The translations under genes were made by a program, and so were the position numbers. The notes under the pieces are model-generated. The model was not told where the DNA came from. It searched no databases and saw only the letters and a program-made list of their open reading frames with translations. Positions 1 through 9,282 of a DNA stretch of 64,000 bases are shown here, in pieces. Where the stretch lies: positions 35,069 to 99,068 of the forward strand of contig JAKPEO010000131.1 in assembly GCA_029551925.1 (NCBI GenBank). Direction: 5' to 3'. This DNA is from a bacterium. GTDB taxonomy: Bacteria; JAGOBX01. Every line of letters starts with the position of its first letter. Positions within the stretch are counted from its first letter, which is position 1.

Positions 1-113
1 AATGCGAATTTAAAATATTAACTAAAAAACCGATATGCGCAAAAGATGAAGAGATAGAGATAAATAATCGAGCTCGCAGCGCAAAATTGCGAGTATTAGA
101 GAAAATCGGGTGA
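1..113 (+). CDS. rsmH: 16S rRNA m4C1402 methyltransferase RsmH, C-terminal end (partial)
   Basis: The frame is open from the left edge to a TGA at 111-113. It encodes about 36 residues ending in a segment with [14 protein letters not shown]. This matches the RsmH (MraW) C-terminus, whose family signature is NPRSRSAKLRxxEK. RsmH N4-methylates C1402 of 16S rRNA with SAM and is normally encoded just before ftsL in the dcw cluster, as here. Only the tail is visible, so the catalytic domain cannot be judged. The call rests on the tail signature plus synteny. Confidence 0.88.
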   Translation, partial: CEFKILTKKPICAKDEEIEINNRARSAKLRVLEKIG

Positions 114-123
114 AGATTGTTTT

Positions 124-501
124 ATGAAGGATATTTATAAATTTGGTAATAAAGTGCGCATAGAGAAGAGTGAAAAAAAAGAAATATTAAAAAAATTAAT
201 AATGAATGTTCTGCATAGTTGGAAGATATTTTCTGGATTTGTAGTCGGTGCGTTATTTTTCTGGCTGCTATTGACCGCTATGACAATACAACAAGAAAGT
301 TATACGAATCTTCGCGCAAAGATTAGGAAATTGCAGCAGCAAAAAATAGAATTAGATAATGAAAAGAAAATGGTATTACTCGAGAAAATTGAACTTGAAA
401 ATGCCGATAGGATAAAAAGTATTGCTGCGCAGAAATTAGGATTAGTCGAAGATATAAATAAAAAAGTAGTGATTATAAAAGTTGAAAAAGGCGTAAAATG
501 A
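124..501 (+). CDS. ftsL: Cell division protein FtsL
   Basis: A 125-residue bitopic protein: a basic N-terminus, one membrane segment at about residues 36-55, then a heptad-rich coiled coil with many K, E, Q and L residues and a C-terminal RIKSIAAQKLGLVE segment typical of FtsL/FtsL-like proteins. FtsL forms the FtsQLB divisome subcomplex through its periplasmic coiled coil. The ATG at 124 is preceded by GGTGA at 109-113. The stop overlaps the murE start by four bases. ftsI normally lies between ftsL and murE and is absent here. Identity rests on position and architecture, because FtsL sequences diverge strongly. Confidence 0.85.
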   Translation: MKDIYKFGNKVRIEKSEKKEILKKLIMNVLHSWKIFSGFVVGALFFWLLLTAMTIQQESYTNLRAKIRKLQQQKIELDNEKKMVLLEKIELENADRIKSIAAQKLGLVEDINKKVVIIKVEKGVK

Positions 502-1967
502 AATTAACGAAATTGTTAAAAGATATTGAGTTAGCAGAACGGATAAATTTTTCCGATATAGAAATTAAAGGGATCACAGATAATACAAAAGAATTAAAGA
601 ATGGTTTTGTATTTATAGCCAAGCAAGGCGCGGTATTTGATTCTCATAGTTTAATAGATGAAGCGATAGAATTAGGCGCGCGCGTTATAATTCATAAAAA
701 AGTTATAGAGCCGCGAAAAAACGCGATATATTTGCGATTATCCGAAAAGACAGACACAAATAAAGCGATTATTCAACTTTGTAAAAACTATTATAATAAT
801 CCGTCTAAAAAGTTAACTATAATTGGCATAACAGGTACGAACGGCAAGACCACTACGAGTTTGTTAATACGGAATATTTTAAAAGCTGCGGGTTATAAAT
901 CATTATTGATAGGGACAATATGTGCATATTTAGCTGACAAAAAGATAAAAATAGAAAACACTACGCCCGGCGCATTTGTATTATATAAATTGTTTAATCT
1001 TGCTGTTCAAAAAAATATAAAATATGTTGTAATGGAAGTATCATCGCATTCGATATCTCAAAATAGATTTGATTTATCAGAAGTAGATTTTGCTATTTAT
1101 ACGAATTTAACACAAGACCATTTAGATTATCATCAAACAATGGAAAATTATGCTGAAGCGAAAGCCGGATTATTTAGACAAATGAATAATTGCGGCGTGG
1201 CAATAATCAACACAGATGATAATTACAGTGTTAAGATGCTTGAAGCAAGTGTCAATAAAAAAATATTGACATACGGATTAAATGAAAAAGCGGATATTAG
1301 ATTTAGCAATATAGATTGCACTATTTCAAAGACGAATTTTGAAATTATTGCTAAAAATAAAAAACTAAAAGTGTCGTCGAATTTAATAGGTTTGCATAAT
1401 GTGTATAATATCGTTGCTGCTTATTGCGTTAGTCATTTATTAAAAATTTCAGATGCACAGTTTTTGAAAGGCATTAAGAATTCAAAAAAAATAGACGGCA
1501 GATTGGATAAAGTGAGCAACAGATTAAAACTGAATATATTTGTAGATTATGCGCATACGCCTGACGCACTGCATAATGTTTTGAATGCTTTAAATAATTT
1601 AAAAAAAGATGGGACGCGCTTGATTACAGTTTTTGGCTGCGGCGGCAATCGCGATAAATTAAAAAGACCGCTGATGGGTAGAATAGTGGTAGAGAAAAGC
1701 GATGTGGCGATAATTACATCAGACAATCCGCGTAAAGAAGAACCTCGCGCAATAATAGATGATATATTAAAGGGCTGCGCCGGCGCTGAAAATTATATTG
1801 TTGAAGTTGACAGACGAAAAGGAATCAGCAAAGCCCTGGAAATAGCACGGGCTGGCGATATAATATTAATTGCGGGCAAAGGACACGAGACTTATCAGAT
1901 AATCGGCGATAGGATTTTAAATTTTGACGATAGAAAAGTAGTGAAGGAGTTATTAAAAAAATTTTAA
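498..1967 (+). CDS. murE: UDP-MurNAc-L-Ala-D-Glu:meso-diaminopimelate ligase MurE
   Basis: Mur ligase of 489 residues, normal length. It adds the third stem-peptide residue in the cytoplasm using ATP. The N-terminal UMAG-binding domain is followed by the ATP loop GTNGKTT at residues 113-119, a TTPG motif near 155, EVSSHS near 180, and the central-domain DHLDYH segment near 208. The DNPR motif at 409-412 is the known determinant for meso-diaminopimelate rather than lysine, so the peptidoglycan is inferred to be DAP-type. The ATG overlaps the ftsL stop (ATGA), indicating translational coupling. Confidence 0.97.
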   Translation: MKLTKLLKDIELAERINFSDIEIKGITDNTKELKNGFVFIAKQGAVFDSHSLIDEAIELGARVIIHKKVIEPRKNAIYLRLSEKTDTNKAIIQLCKNYYNNPSKKLTIIGITGTNGKTTTSLLIRNILKAAGYKSLLIGTICAYLADKKIKIENTTPGAFVLYKLFNLAVQKNIKYVVMEVSSHSISQNRFDLSEVDFAIYTNLTQDHLDYHQTMENYAEAKAGLFRQMNNCGVAIINTDDNYSVKMLEASVNKKILTYGLNEKADIRFSNIDCTISKTNFEIIAKNKKLKVSSNLIGLHNVYNIVAAYCVSHLLKISDAQFLKGIKNSKKIDGRLDKVSNRLKLNIFVDYAHTPDALHNVLNALNNLKKDGTRLITVFGCGGNRDKLKRPLMGRIVVEKSDVAIITSDNPRKEEPRAIIDDILKGCAGAENYIVEVDRRKGISKALEIARAGDIILIAGKGHETYQIIGDRILNFDDRKVVKELLKKF

Positions 1968-1996
1968 TTTTTAAGATATAAAGGTGTGATTAAAAT

Positions 1997-3343
1997 ATGA
2001 TGGATTTGAAAATCGAAGAGATTGTGAAATTAGCGGAAAGCAGCGAAAATATAAATAATAAATTATTAAAAAGTCGCGTTCGCAATATTAAAACAGATTC
2101 GCGAAAAATAGAAAAAGGCGATGTGTTTATTGCATTAAAAGGCGATACTTTTGACGGTCATGATTTTGCGAAACAAACGATAGAAACAGGTGCAATTGCC
2201 GCAATAGTGCATAAAAAGATAGAAACTGAGATTCCGCAAATAATAGTTAAAGATACAACAATTTTTTTAGGAGAACTTGCAAAATATTACAGGAGCAAGT
2301 TTAAAGTAAAGACAATAGCAGTGACCGGCAGTTGCGGTAAAACCACAACAAAAGATATGATTTATCGAGTATTAAAGACAAAATATAAAGTAGTGGCAAA
2401 TACCGGAAGTTTAAATAATCATATTGGCGTGCCGATGACTGTATTTAATTTAAAGAAAGATACGCAGATATTATTGACTGAAGTAGGAATGAATCATTTA
2501 GGCGAGATAGATTATTTATGCAAGATTGTCAAGCCTGAAATAGGAGTAATAACTAATATTGAGCCGGTGCATTTAGAAGGCTTGAAAACAATGGATAACA
2601 TAGCGAAAGCGAAATTTGAATTAATAGAAAATCTTCCGCGTTTAGGTTTAGCATTTTTGAATTGGGATAATGAATATATTCGCGGCCGTTCAAAGTATTT
2701 TAAGATCCGTAAGATAAAATATGGTTTTTCAAAAGGCGTAGATTTTACATTTGACGATTATTCAAGTATTAATGCTAATTATACATTCACATATAAAGGA
2801 TTAAAAATCAAATGTCCATTATTAGGTTTCCACAATGTGTATAATATGTTAATAACCTGCGCAATCGCTGAATATTTTTTAATGAAACCAGAAGAGATAA
2901 AGAAAGCGATAGAACAATTTAAACCGACCGGTCGGCGTTTGAAAATAGTAAAAAGTAAAGACGGGTATACTGTAATTGACGATTGTTATAATGCAAATCC
3001 GACAGCGGTAAAAAATGCGATACAGGTACTAAAAGATTTAAAGATTAAAGGCAAAAAATATTTTGTGTTTGGCGATATGGGAGAATTAGGAGTATATAGC
3101 AAATACTATCACAAACTCATAGGCGAATATATTTTAGATTCTGATATTGCAGAAGTATTTTTAAAAGGCGATAATATCAAGCATACATATTCCTTTATAA
3201 AGAAAAAGATACCGGCGAAAATATACGATGATTTTGATAGTCTGACAAATGAACTAAAAAACAAATTACAAAAAGGGGATTGTGTGTTAGTAAAGGCATC
3301 GCGTTTTATGAAATTTGAGAATATAAGTTCAAAATTATATTAA
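1997..3343 (+). CDS. murF: UDP-MurNAc-tripeptide:D-alanyl-D-alanine ligase MurF
   Basis: A 448-residue Mur ligase that adds D-Ala-D-Ala to the UDP-MurNAc tripeptide. An N-terminal domain with TDSRKIEKGDVFIALKG leads to the ATP loop GSCGKTT at residues 111-117. SLNNHIGVP (about 138-146) and the EVGMNHLGEI segment follow; both are MurF hallmarks. The C-terminal domain carries DDCYNANP. It starts 29 bp after murE with AAGGTG about 1979-1984 as ribosome binding site. It sits in the usual murE-murF-mraY order. Confidence 0.96.
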   Translation: MMDLKIEEIVKLAESSENINNKLLKSRVRNIKTDSRKIEKGDVFIALKGDTFDGHDFAKQTIETGAIAAIVHKKIETEIPQIIVKDTTIFLGELAKYYRSKFKVKTIAVTGSCGKTTTKDMIYRVLKTKYKVVANTGSLNNHIGVPMTVFNLKKDTQILLTEVGMNHLGEIDYLCKIVKPEIGVITNIEPVHLEGLKTMDNIAKAKFELIENLPRLGLAFLNWDNEYIRGRSKYFKIRKIKYGFSKGVDFTFDDYSSINANYTFTYKGLKIKCPLLGFHNVYNMLITCAIAEYFLMKPEEIKKAIEQFKPTGRRLKIVKSKDGYTVIDDCYNANPTAVKNAIQVLKDLKIKGKKYFVFGDMGELGVYSKYYHKLIGEYILDSDIAEVFLKGDNIKHTYSFIKKKIPAKIYDDFDSLTNELKNKLQKGDCVLVKASRFMKFENISSKLY

Positions 3344-3361
3344 AAAAAATCGGAGTAAAAG

Positions 3362-4513
3362 ATGTTTTATTTTGTGTATGAATGGTTATTTGATAGTTAT
3401 TCATATATGCGCGTGTTTTCGTATATTACTGTTCGCGCGGGTTTTGCGTTAATTACAGCTATTTTATTATCTATAATTTTCGGTAATAAATTTATAAAGA
3501 AATTAATAGAAATGAAAATGGGGCAGCCGATACGCGAAGACCATTTTCATAAATTAAATCAGACAAAAGCAAATACTCCGACAATGGGCGGAATATTAAT
3601 GATATTTTCGATAGTAATATCCACATTAATATGGGGTAATCTTTATAACCGTTATGTTATATTGTGTCTGATAACATTTGTTGCGCTTGCGGCTGTTGGA
3701 TTTATTGACGATTATCTAAAATTAAAATATAAAAATTCCAAAGGTGTATCGGGTAAAATGAAGTTATTCTTACAATGTTTAATAGCGTTCAGCATTGGTT
3801 GGTATTTATATAAAACAGATATAAACGCCGCAAAATTATGGGGACAAACATTGGAAATAACAAGAGACAGTTATAAAAATTTCTTAACAAACGAATATTC
3901 TACGGCATTGACTATTCCGTTTTTTAAAAATGTATTTATTAATTTGGGTTGGTTATTTATACCGTTTGTAATTTTAGTAATAGTAGGTTCGTCTAACGCT
4001 GTAAATTTAACAGATGGATTAGATGGATTAGCGAGCGGCACTGTGTTATTTACAATGGTAACTTATACAGTGCTTGCGTATATTTGCGGCAACTGGCAAA
4101 TTTCAAGATATTTGCAGATTTTGTTTATTGAAGGCAGCGGCGAAATCACTGTATTTTGCGCGGCAATGATTGGCGGAATAATGGGATTTTTGTGGTTTAA
4201 TTGTTATCCTGCGCAAGTATTTATGGGGGACATTGGCTCGCTCGCACTCGGCGGGATTGTCGGGTTATTAGCAATATTAACAAAGCATGAAATATTGTTA
4301 TTAATAAGCGGAGCGATATTTGTTGTTGAAGCGTTGTCTGTGATATTGCAAGTTTTGTCATTTAAACTTCGCGGAAAACGAATATTTAAGATGGCACCGA
4401 TACATCATCATTTTGAAATGTTAGGATTAAGCGAGTCAAAGATAATTATTAGATTTTGGATTGTTTCAATAATGTTAATGTTATTTAGTTTAAGCACATT
4501 AAAGATACGATGA
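3362..4513 (+). CDS. mraY: Phospho-MurNAc-pentapeptide translocase MraY
   Basis: A polytopic membrane protein of 383 residues that transfers phospho-MurNAc-pentapeptide to undecaprenyl phosphate, making lipid I. Family motifs are intact: REDHFHKLNQTKANTPTMGG at about 58-77, the Asp pair in GFIDDYLK (116-117), NAVNLTDGLDGLA at 212-224, FMGD at 287-290 and the histidine cluster IHHHF around 348-350. GGAG lies shortly before the ATG. The stop overlaps murD by four bases. Confidence 0.97.
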   Translation: MFYFVYEWLFDSYSYMRVFSYITVRAGFALITAILLSIIFGNKFIKKLIEMKMGQPIREDHFHKLNQTKANTPTMGGILMIFSIVISTLIWGNLYNRYVILCLITFVALAAVGFIDDYLKLKYKNSKGVSGKMKLFLQCLIAFSIGWYLYKTDINAAKLWGQTLEITRDSYKNFLTNEYSTALTIPFFKNVFINLGWLFIPFVILVIVGSSNAVNLTDGLDGLASGTVLFTMVTYTVLAYICGNWQISRYLQILFIEGSGEITVFCAAMIGGIMGFLWFNCYPAQVFMGDIGSLALGGIVGLLAILTKHEILLLISGAIFVVEALSVILQVLSFKLRGKRIFKMAPIHHHFEMLGLSESKIIIRFWIVSIMLMLFSLSTLKIR

Positions 4514-5847
4514 AAAATAAAAAAATTAGTGTGTTAGGAATTTGTCGTTCTGGCGTCTATGCCGCGATATTATTAAAAAATAAAGGAAATGAAATATATT
4601 TAAGCGATATATCTACAAAAGAATCTGAAGAGTTTATAAAGTTGCTAAATGCTCATAAAATTAATTATGAATACGGCTGTCATAATTATGAAAAATTATT
4701 AGAGAGCGAAATAATAGTGACGAGTCCTGGTATTCCCGAAAGTTCTGATATTTTGAAATTTTTGAGAAAGCATAATAAATATGTAATTAGCGAGATAGAA
4801 GCGGCATATAGATTTATAGATAAACCTATAATAGCGATTACCGGCTCAAACGGCAAGACTACAGTTACTACATTAATAGGTAAAATATTGAATGATGCTG
4901 GATATATTGCGCCTATATGTGGAAATATAGGATTTTCATTATCGCGTGCACTTTTAGAAATTGAAAAATATGATTGCATAGTTTTAGAAGTCAGCAGTTT
5001 TCAATTGGATACAATAGATAAATTTCGACCTAATGTTAGCGTATTGACAAATATTACGCCGAATCATTTAGATAGATATGCGAATTTTGATGAATATAAA
5101 TTAAGCAAAAAGCGAATATTCAAAAATCAGACTGCGGCAGATTTTGCCGTGATAAATGCAGCTGATGATAATTCAATGTCTATATGTAAATACATAAAAC
5201 CGCAGAAAGTGTATTTCAATGTTTGCGAAGGCAGCGGATTATTTTACAAAGATAAATGGATATGCAAGCGAGAAAATAATAGTATCGAAAAATATATAGA
5301 TGTTAGCAGATTAAAAATATTCGGCGAACATAATTATGAAAATATTATGTCTGCTGTTTTAGCGGTAAAATCAATATTTGACATAGACGATGATTCTATA
5401 ATTAGCAGCGTAGAAAAATTTGAAGGCGTAGAGCACAGAATAGAATTTGTCGCGGAAATAAATAAAGTCAAATATTATAATGATTCAAAAGCTACGACTG
5501 TTGACGCATTGCAAAAATCGCTTAAAGCATTTGACAAACCTGTAATTTTAATAGCTGGCGGTCGCGATAAAAATGCGGATTTTACAGTATTGCGCAATTT
5601 GATAAAAGATAAAGTAAAAAAACTAATATTAACAGGCGAAGCATCTGAAAAAATGAATCAGCAAATTAATTTAGAAGAATTGACAATACTCGAAAAAGAT
5701 TTTGATGCGGCTGTGAAATTGTCAAAGAATTTAGCAAATATCGGCGATATTGTGCTGTTATCGCCAGCGTGCGCGAGTTATGATAAATTCAATAATTTTG
5801 AAGAGCGCGGCAGGTATTTTAAAAAATTGGTGTTGGAAAAATTATGA
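4510..5847 (+). CDS. murD: UDP-MurNAc-L-alanine:D-glutamate ligase MurD
   Basis: A 445-residue Mur ligase adding D-glutamate, the second stem-peptide residue. The short N-terminal Rossmann-type domain has TSPGIP at 71-76. The ATP loop GSNGKTT is at 112-118, followed by EVSSFQL and the NITPNHLDRY central-domain motif. The C-terminal domain has NDSKATT and AGGRDKNADF. The start overlaps the mraY stop (ATGA) and the end overlaps the ftsW start in the same way, so the three genes are probably translationally coupled. Confidence 0.96.
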   Translation: MKNKKISVLGICRSGVYAAILLKNKGNEIYLSDISTKESEEFIKLLNAHKINYEYGCHNYEKLLESEIIVTSPGIPESSDILKFLRKHNKYVISEIEAAYRFIDKPIIAITGSNGKTTVTTLIGKILNDAGYIAPICGNIGFSLSRALLEIEKYDCIVLEVSSFQLDTIDKFRPNVSVLTNITPNHLDRYANFDEYKLSKKRIFKNQTAADFAVINAADDNSMSICKYIKPQKVYFNVCEGSGLFYKDKWICKRENNSIEKYIDVSRLKIFGEHNYENIMSAVLAVKSIFDIDDDSIISSVEKFEGVEHRIEFVAEINKVKYYNDSKATTVDALQKSLKAFDKPVILIAGGRDKNADFTVLRNLIKDKVKKLILTGEASEKMNQQINLEELTILEKDFDAAVKLSKNLANIGDIVLLSPACASYDKFNNFEERGRYFKKLVLEKL

Positions 5848-6953
5848 TTAAAGGAAAATTATTTGACCAGATAATTTTTATGCTGCTGATATTTTTCTTT
5901 TTATTTGGCGTAATAATGATATACAGCGCAAGCGGTTATCAAGCGTATAAATTGCATAATCTTTATCCACATTATTATGCGGTGCGACAATTAATGTTTG
6001 GAATAATAGGGTTGCTTATAGTTTTTTTTATTAATTCTATTAATTTAGACGGTTCACGCGATTATGTTAAATATTTTGTATTAATAACTTTAATATTATT
6101 AATCGCTGTTTTGATTCCGGGTATTGGCAATAAAGTATCAGGCGCGCGGCGCTGGATAAAATTTTTTGCATTTAAGATACAGCCGTCAGAATTTGCAAAA
6201 TTAGCGATAATAATGTTTTTAGCGAATTTTATTGACAAGCGCAGAAACAAGATGGATTCATTTTTAGAGGGATTTTTACCGCCGATGATAATTGTTGGGA
6301 TTTTTATGGTGTTGATAGTTTTAGAGCCAGATTTCAGCACAGCAATGTTGATTGGTTTAATAGCTGTAATAGTTTTATTTATCGGCGGAATAAATTTTAA
6401 ATATTTAGTAGGATTATTTGTAGTTGGTATTATATTTGGCGGATTTTTGATAATCCATTCGCCGTATAGAATAAATCGCATTAAGGGTTGGGTGTTGGGT
6501 GAGACTGATCCGTTGAATAAAGGTTATCATATAACTCGTTCGAAATTAGCGTTGGCGACCGGCGGATTTTTAGGCAAGGGTTTGACGCACAGCGAAGTGA
6601 AGATTGCAGGATTGCCGGAAGCGCATACTGATTTTATTTTTGCAGTGTTAGGCGAAGAGATTGGTTTTTTAGGAGCCATATTTATTATTTTTTTCTATTT
6701 ATTATTACTTTATCGCGGCTTGAAAATAGCGCGCGATACGCAGAATGTATATTTTAAATTTTTAGCGTTAGGAATAAGCGTAATGATAGCGGTTCATACA
6801 TTTATAAATATTGCGGTAGTATCGGGTGCGCTTCCGCCGACTGGTGTGACTCTGCCGTTTTTGAGTTATGGTGGTTCGTCGTTATTAGTATTTATGGCAA
6901 GCATAGGGATACTTATGAATATTTCAAACACAATAATTAAAGGGGAAAAATAA
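5844..6953 (+). CDS. ftsW: Septal SEDS glycan polymerase FtsW
   Basis: A 369-residue protein with about ten membrane segments and the SEDS (FtsW/RodA/SpoVE) signatures SGARRWI and IQPSEFAKLA near residues 99-120, and LPFLSYGGSSLL near the C-terminus. SEDS proteins polymerise lipid II into glycan together with a class B PBP. FtsW rather than RodA is inferred from its place between murD and murC. It overlaps murD by four bases. murG, which usually follows ftsW, is absent; murC begins two bases after the stop. Confidence 0.93.
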   Translation: MIKGKLFDQIIFMLLIFFFLFGVIMIYSASGYQAYKLHNLYPHYYAVRQLMFGIIGLLIVFFINSINLDGSRDYVKYFVLITLILLIAVLIPGIGNKVSGARRWIKFFAFKIQPSEFAKLAIIMFLANFIDKRRNKMDSFLEGFLPPMIIVGIFMVLIVLEPDFSTAMLIGLIAVIVLFIGGINFKYLVGLFVVGIIFGGFLIIHSPYRINRIKGWVLGETDPLNKGYHITRSKLALATGGFLGKGLTHSEVKIAGLPEAHTDFIFAVLGEEIGFLGAIFIIFFYLLLLYRGLKIARDTQNVYFKFLALGISVMIAVHTFINIAVVSGALPPTGVTLPFLSYGGSSLLVFMASIGILMNISNTIIKGEK

Positions 6954-6955
6954 TA

Positions 6956-8356
6956 TTGAAACACACAATGTTTGGTAAATTCAAAAAAATACATTTTATC
7001 GGTATCGGCGGTGTGGGAATGAGCGGTATTGCCGAAGTGCTGTTAAATTTAGGATTTGAAGTGTCCGGTTCAGATGTAGCGAAATCTGATTATACTCGGA
7101 CATTAGAAAAATTAGGAGCGCAGATATTTATCGGGCATCGTAGAGAAAACATAACAAATACCGACGTAGTAGTTTGGTCGAGTGCGATAACGCGTGATAA
7201 TCCGGAAATATTAGAAGCGCTTTCGCGAAAGATACCGACAATTAGACGCGCTGAAATGTTGGCTGAATTAATGCGTTTAAAAAAAGGAATTGCAGTTGCC
7301 GGCACGCACGGTAAAACAACGACCACATCGATGGTCTCGCTAATTTTGACAAATGCCGGATTAGATCCCACAATTGTTATCGGCGGAAAATTGAATAATA
7401 TTGGCAGCGGCGCAAAATTAGGTGCAGGCGAATATTTAGTAGCTGAAGCAGATGAAAGCGACGGGTCTTTTATGAAATTATTTCCGCAATACAGCATAGT
7501 TACTAATATTGATACTGACCATTTAGACCATTACGGCACATTAGAAAATATTAAACAGACATTTTTGAAATTTATTGATAAATTACCGTTTTATGGTTTG
7601 TGTGTTCTTTGTATAGATGATGATAATATAAAGAGTATATTGCCTGAAATACGGAGAAGATATATAACCTACGGTTTTTTAGATGATGCGGATATTACTA
7701 TTGCAAATTATAAAATAAAGTGGCCCGGCGCAATATTTGATGTAATGTTGAAAAAAGAAAAATTAGGCGTTATCGAATTATCTGTGCCTGGCAGACATAA
7801 TGTATTGAATTCATTAGCGGCAATCGGAATAGCGACAGAATTAGAAATACCATTTGATATAATTAGAGATACGCTAAAGAATTATCGCGGCGTGCAGCGC
7901 CGTTTTCAGATAAAGTGCAATATAAATAATATTTTGGTAGTTGACGATTACGGGCATCATCCGAGCGAATTGCAGGCAACATTAAGCGCAGCGCGCTCAA
8001 ATTCCAATAAGCGAGTAATAGCGGTGTTTCAGCCACATAGATATACTCGCACAAAATTATTATTTGATGATTTTGGAAAATCATTTAACGACGCTGATAT
8101 TGTTATTATAACTGATATTTATGCCGCATCAGAGCAAAAAATCGAAGGAGTTACAAGCGAGTTGATTATTAATTCTCTAAAAAAATACGGAAAAGAAAAT
8201 GTGATATATTTCGACGAATTTTCAAAGATAGTAGATTATCTATTGGAAACAGCGCAATCCGGCGATATTATCCTTACATTAGGCGCAGGTGATATTTGGA
8301 AAGTATCGGAAGAACTTTCAAAAAAATTAATAAAAAAATTTGCTGAAAGGAAATAA
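6956..8356 (+). CDS. murC: UDP-N-acetylmuramate:L-alanine ligase MurC
   Basis: A 466-residue Mur ligase adding L-alanine to UDP-MurNAc. The N-terminus has the dinucleotide-like loop HFIGIGGVGMSG (13-24). The ATP loop GTHGKTTT is at 116-123. EADESDGSF and NIDTDHLDHYG mark the central domain, and DDYGHHPSE the C-terminal domain. The best start is TTG at 6956, about ten bases after AGGGG at 6941-6945. The next in-frame ATG (6968) lies about 22 bases from that site, so it is less likely, though it would remove only four residues. Confidence 0.95.
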   Translation: MKHTMFGKFKKIHFIGIGGVGMSGIAEVLLNLGFEVSGSDVAKSDYTRTLEKLGAQIFIGHRRENITNTDVVVWSSAITRDNPEILEALSRKIPTIRRAEMLAELMRLKKGIAVAGTHGKTTTTSMVSLILTNAGLDPTIVIGGKLNNIGSGAKLGAGEYLVAEADESDGSFMKLFPQYSIVTNIDTDHLDHYGTLENIKQTFLKFIDKLPFYGLCVLCIDDDNIKSILPEIRRRYITYGFLDDADITIANYKIKWPGAIFDVMLKKEKLGVIELSVPGRHNVLNSLAAIGIATELEIPFDIIRDTLKNYRGVQRRFQIKCNINNILVVDDYGHHPSELQATLSAARSNSNKRVIAVFQPHRYTRTKLLFDDFGKSFNDADIVIITDIYAASEQKIEGVTSELIINSLKKYGKENVIYFDEFSKIVDYLLETAQSGDIILTLGAGDIWKVSEELSKKLIKKFAERK

Positions 8357-8358
8357 AA

Positions 8359-9279
8359 ATGTTAAAGCCAATATTTTCTAAATTGAGCGAACAGTTTAAA
8401 GAAAGTATTATAAATTATGATTTTTATATGAAGGATTATTCGTCAATGCGCGTAGGCGGCAGGCCAGTTGCATTAATAAAAATAGATAATTTTTATGATT
8501 TGCTTTTGACACTGGAATATTTTAATCAAGAGCGCAAAGAATTGAGTCCGCTGATCATCGGCAAAAGCACGAATTTAATTTTCAGCGATAATATTAGAAA
8601 TTATGTTGTAATTATATTAGGCGAGAATTTCAATAAAATAATACAAAAAGATAATCAATTACTTTGCAGCGCGGCAACGCCTTTACAGCAAGTAGTGCGT
8701 AAAAGCGCGGAATTAGGATTGTCTGGATTAGAATGGGCTATTGGCATTCCGGGCGCTATTAGCGGCGCTATTGTTAATAATTGCGGTAGCAAAGAAAATG
8801 ATATTTCAGAGTTAATCAGCGAAATAACTGTAATTGATTATGCTGGTAAAAAACGGAAATTACAAGCCGCTGATTTAAAGCCGCGATATAGAAATACGAT
8901 AATTAAAGAAACGAAAAAATATATTATTATCGAAGCGCTGTTGAATTTTGAAAAAAAGGACAGAATAGAAATTTTGGAGACATTAAATAAAAATTTCTAT
9001 GAAAAGCAGAATAATCAGCCATTGAACGAATGCAGCGCCGGATGCATATTTAAAAATCCGAGCGGTTATTCCGCAGGAAAATTGATTGACGATTGCGGAT
9101 TAAAGGGCTATTCAATTGGCGGCGCGAAAATATCTGAAAAACACGCGAATTTTATTGTGAATTATAATAACGCGCAATTTAAAGATATTATGAATTTGAT
9201 TGATTATGCGCGCGAACAAGTTTTAAAAAAATTTAATATACAATTGGAATTAGAAGTTGAAATAATAGGAGGAATATAA
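8359..9279 (+). CDS. murB: UDP-N-acetylenolpyruvoylglucosamine reductase MurB
   Basis: A FAD-dependent reductase of 306 residues that converts enolpyruvyl-UDP-GlcNAc to UDP-MurNAc. The FAD-binding part shows YSSMRVGGRP (27-36), the GKSTNL segment and GLEWAIGIPGAISGAI (123-138). KPRYRNT follows, then SAGCIFKNP at 226-234. The residue that acts as general acid (Ser in E. coli MurB) is Cys229 here, a substitution seen in other MurB proteins. The C-terminal LELEVEIIG is typical. It follows murC by two bases. Confidence 0.96.
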   Translation: MLKPIFSKLSEQFKESIINYDFYMKDYSSMRVGGRPVALIKIDNFYDLLLTLEYFNQERKELSPLIIGKSTNLIFSDNIRNYVVIILGENFNKIIQKDNQLLCSAATPLQQVVRKSAELGLSGLEWAIGIPGAISGAIVNNCGSKENDISELISEITVIDYAGKKRKLQAADLKPRYRNTIIKETKKYIIIEALLNFEKKDRIEILETLNKNFYEKQNNQPLNECSAGCIFKNPSGYSAGKLIDDCGLKGYSIGGAKISEKHANFIVNYNNAQFKDIMNLIDYAREQVLKKFNIQLELEVEIIGGI

Positions 9280-9282
9280 ATT

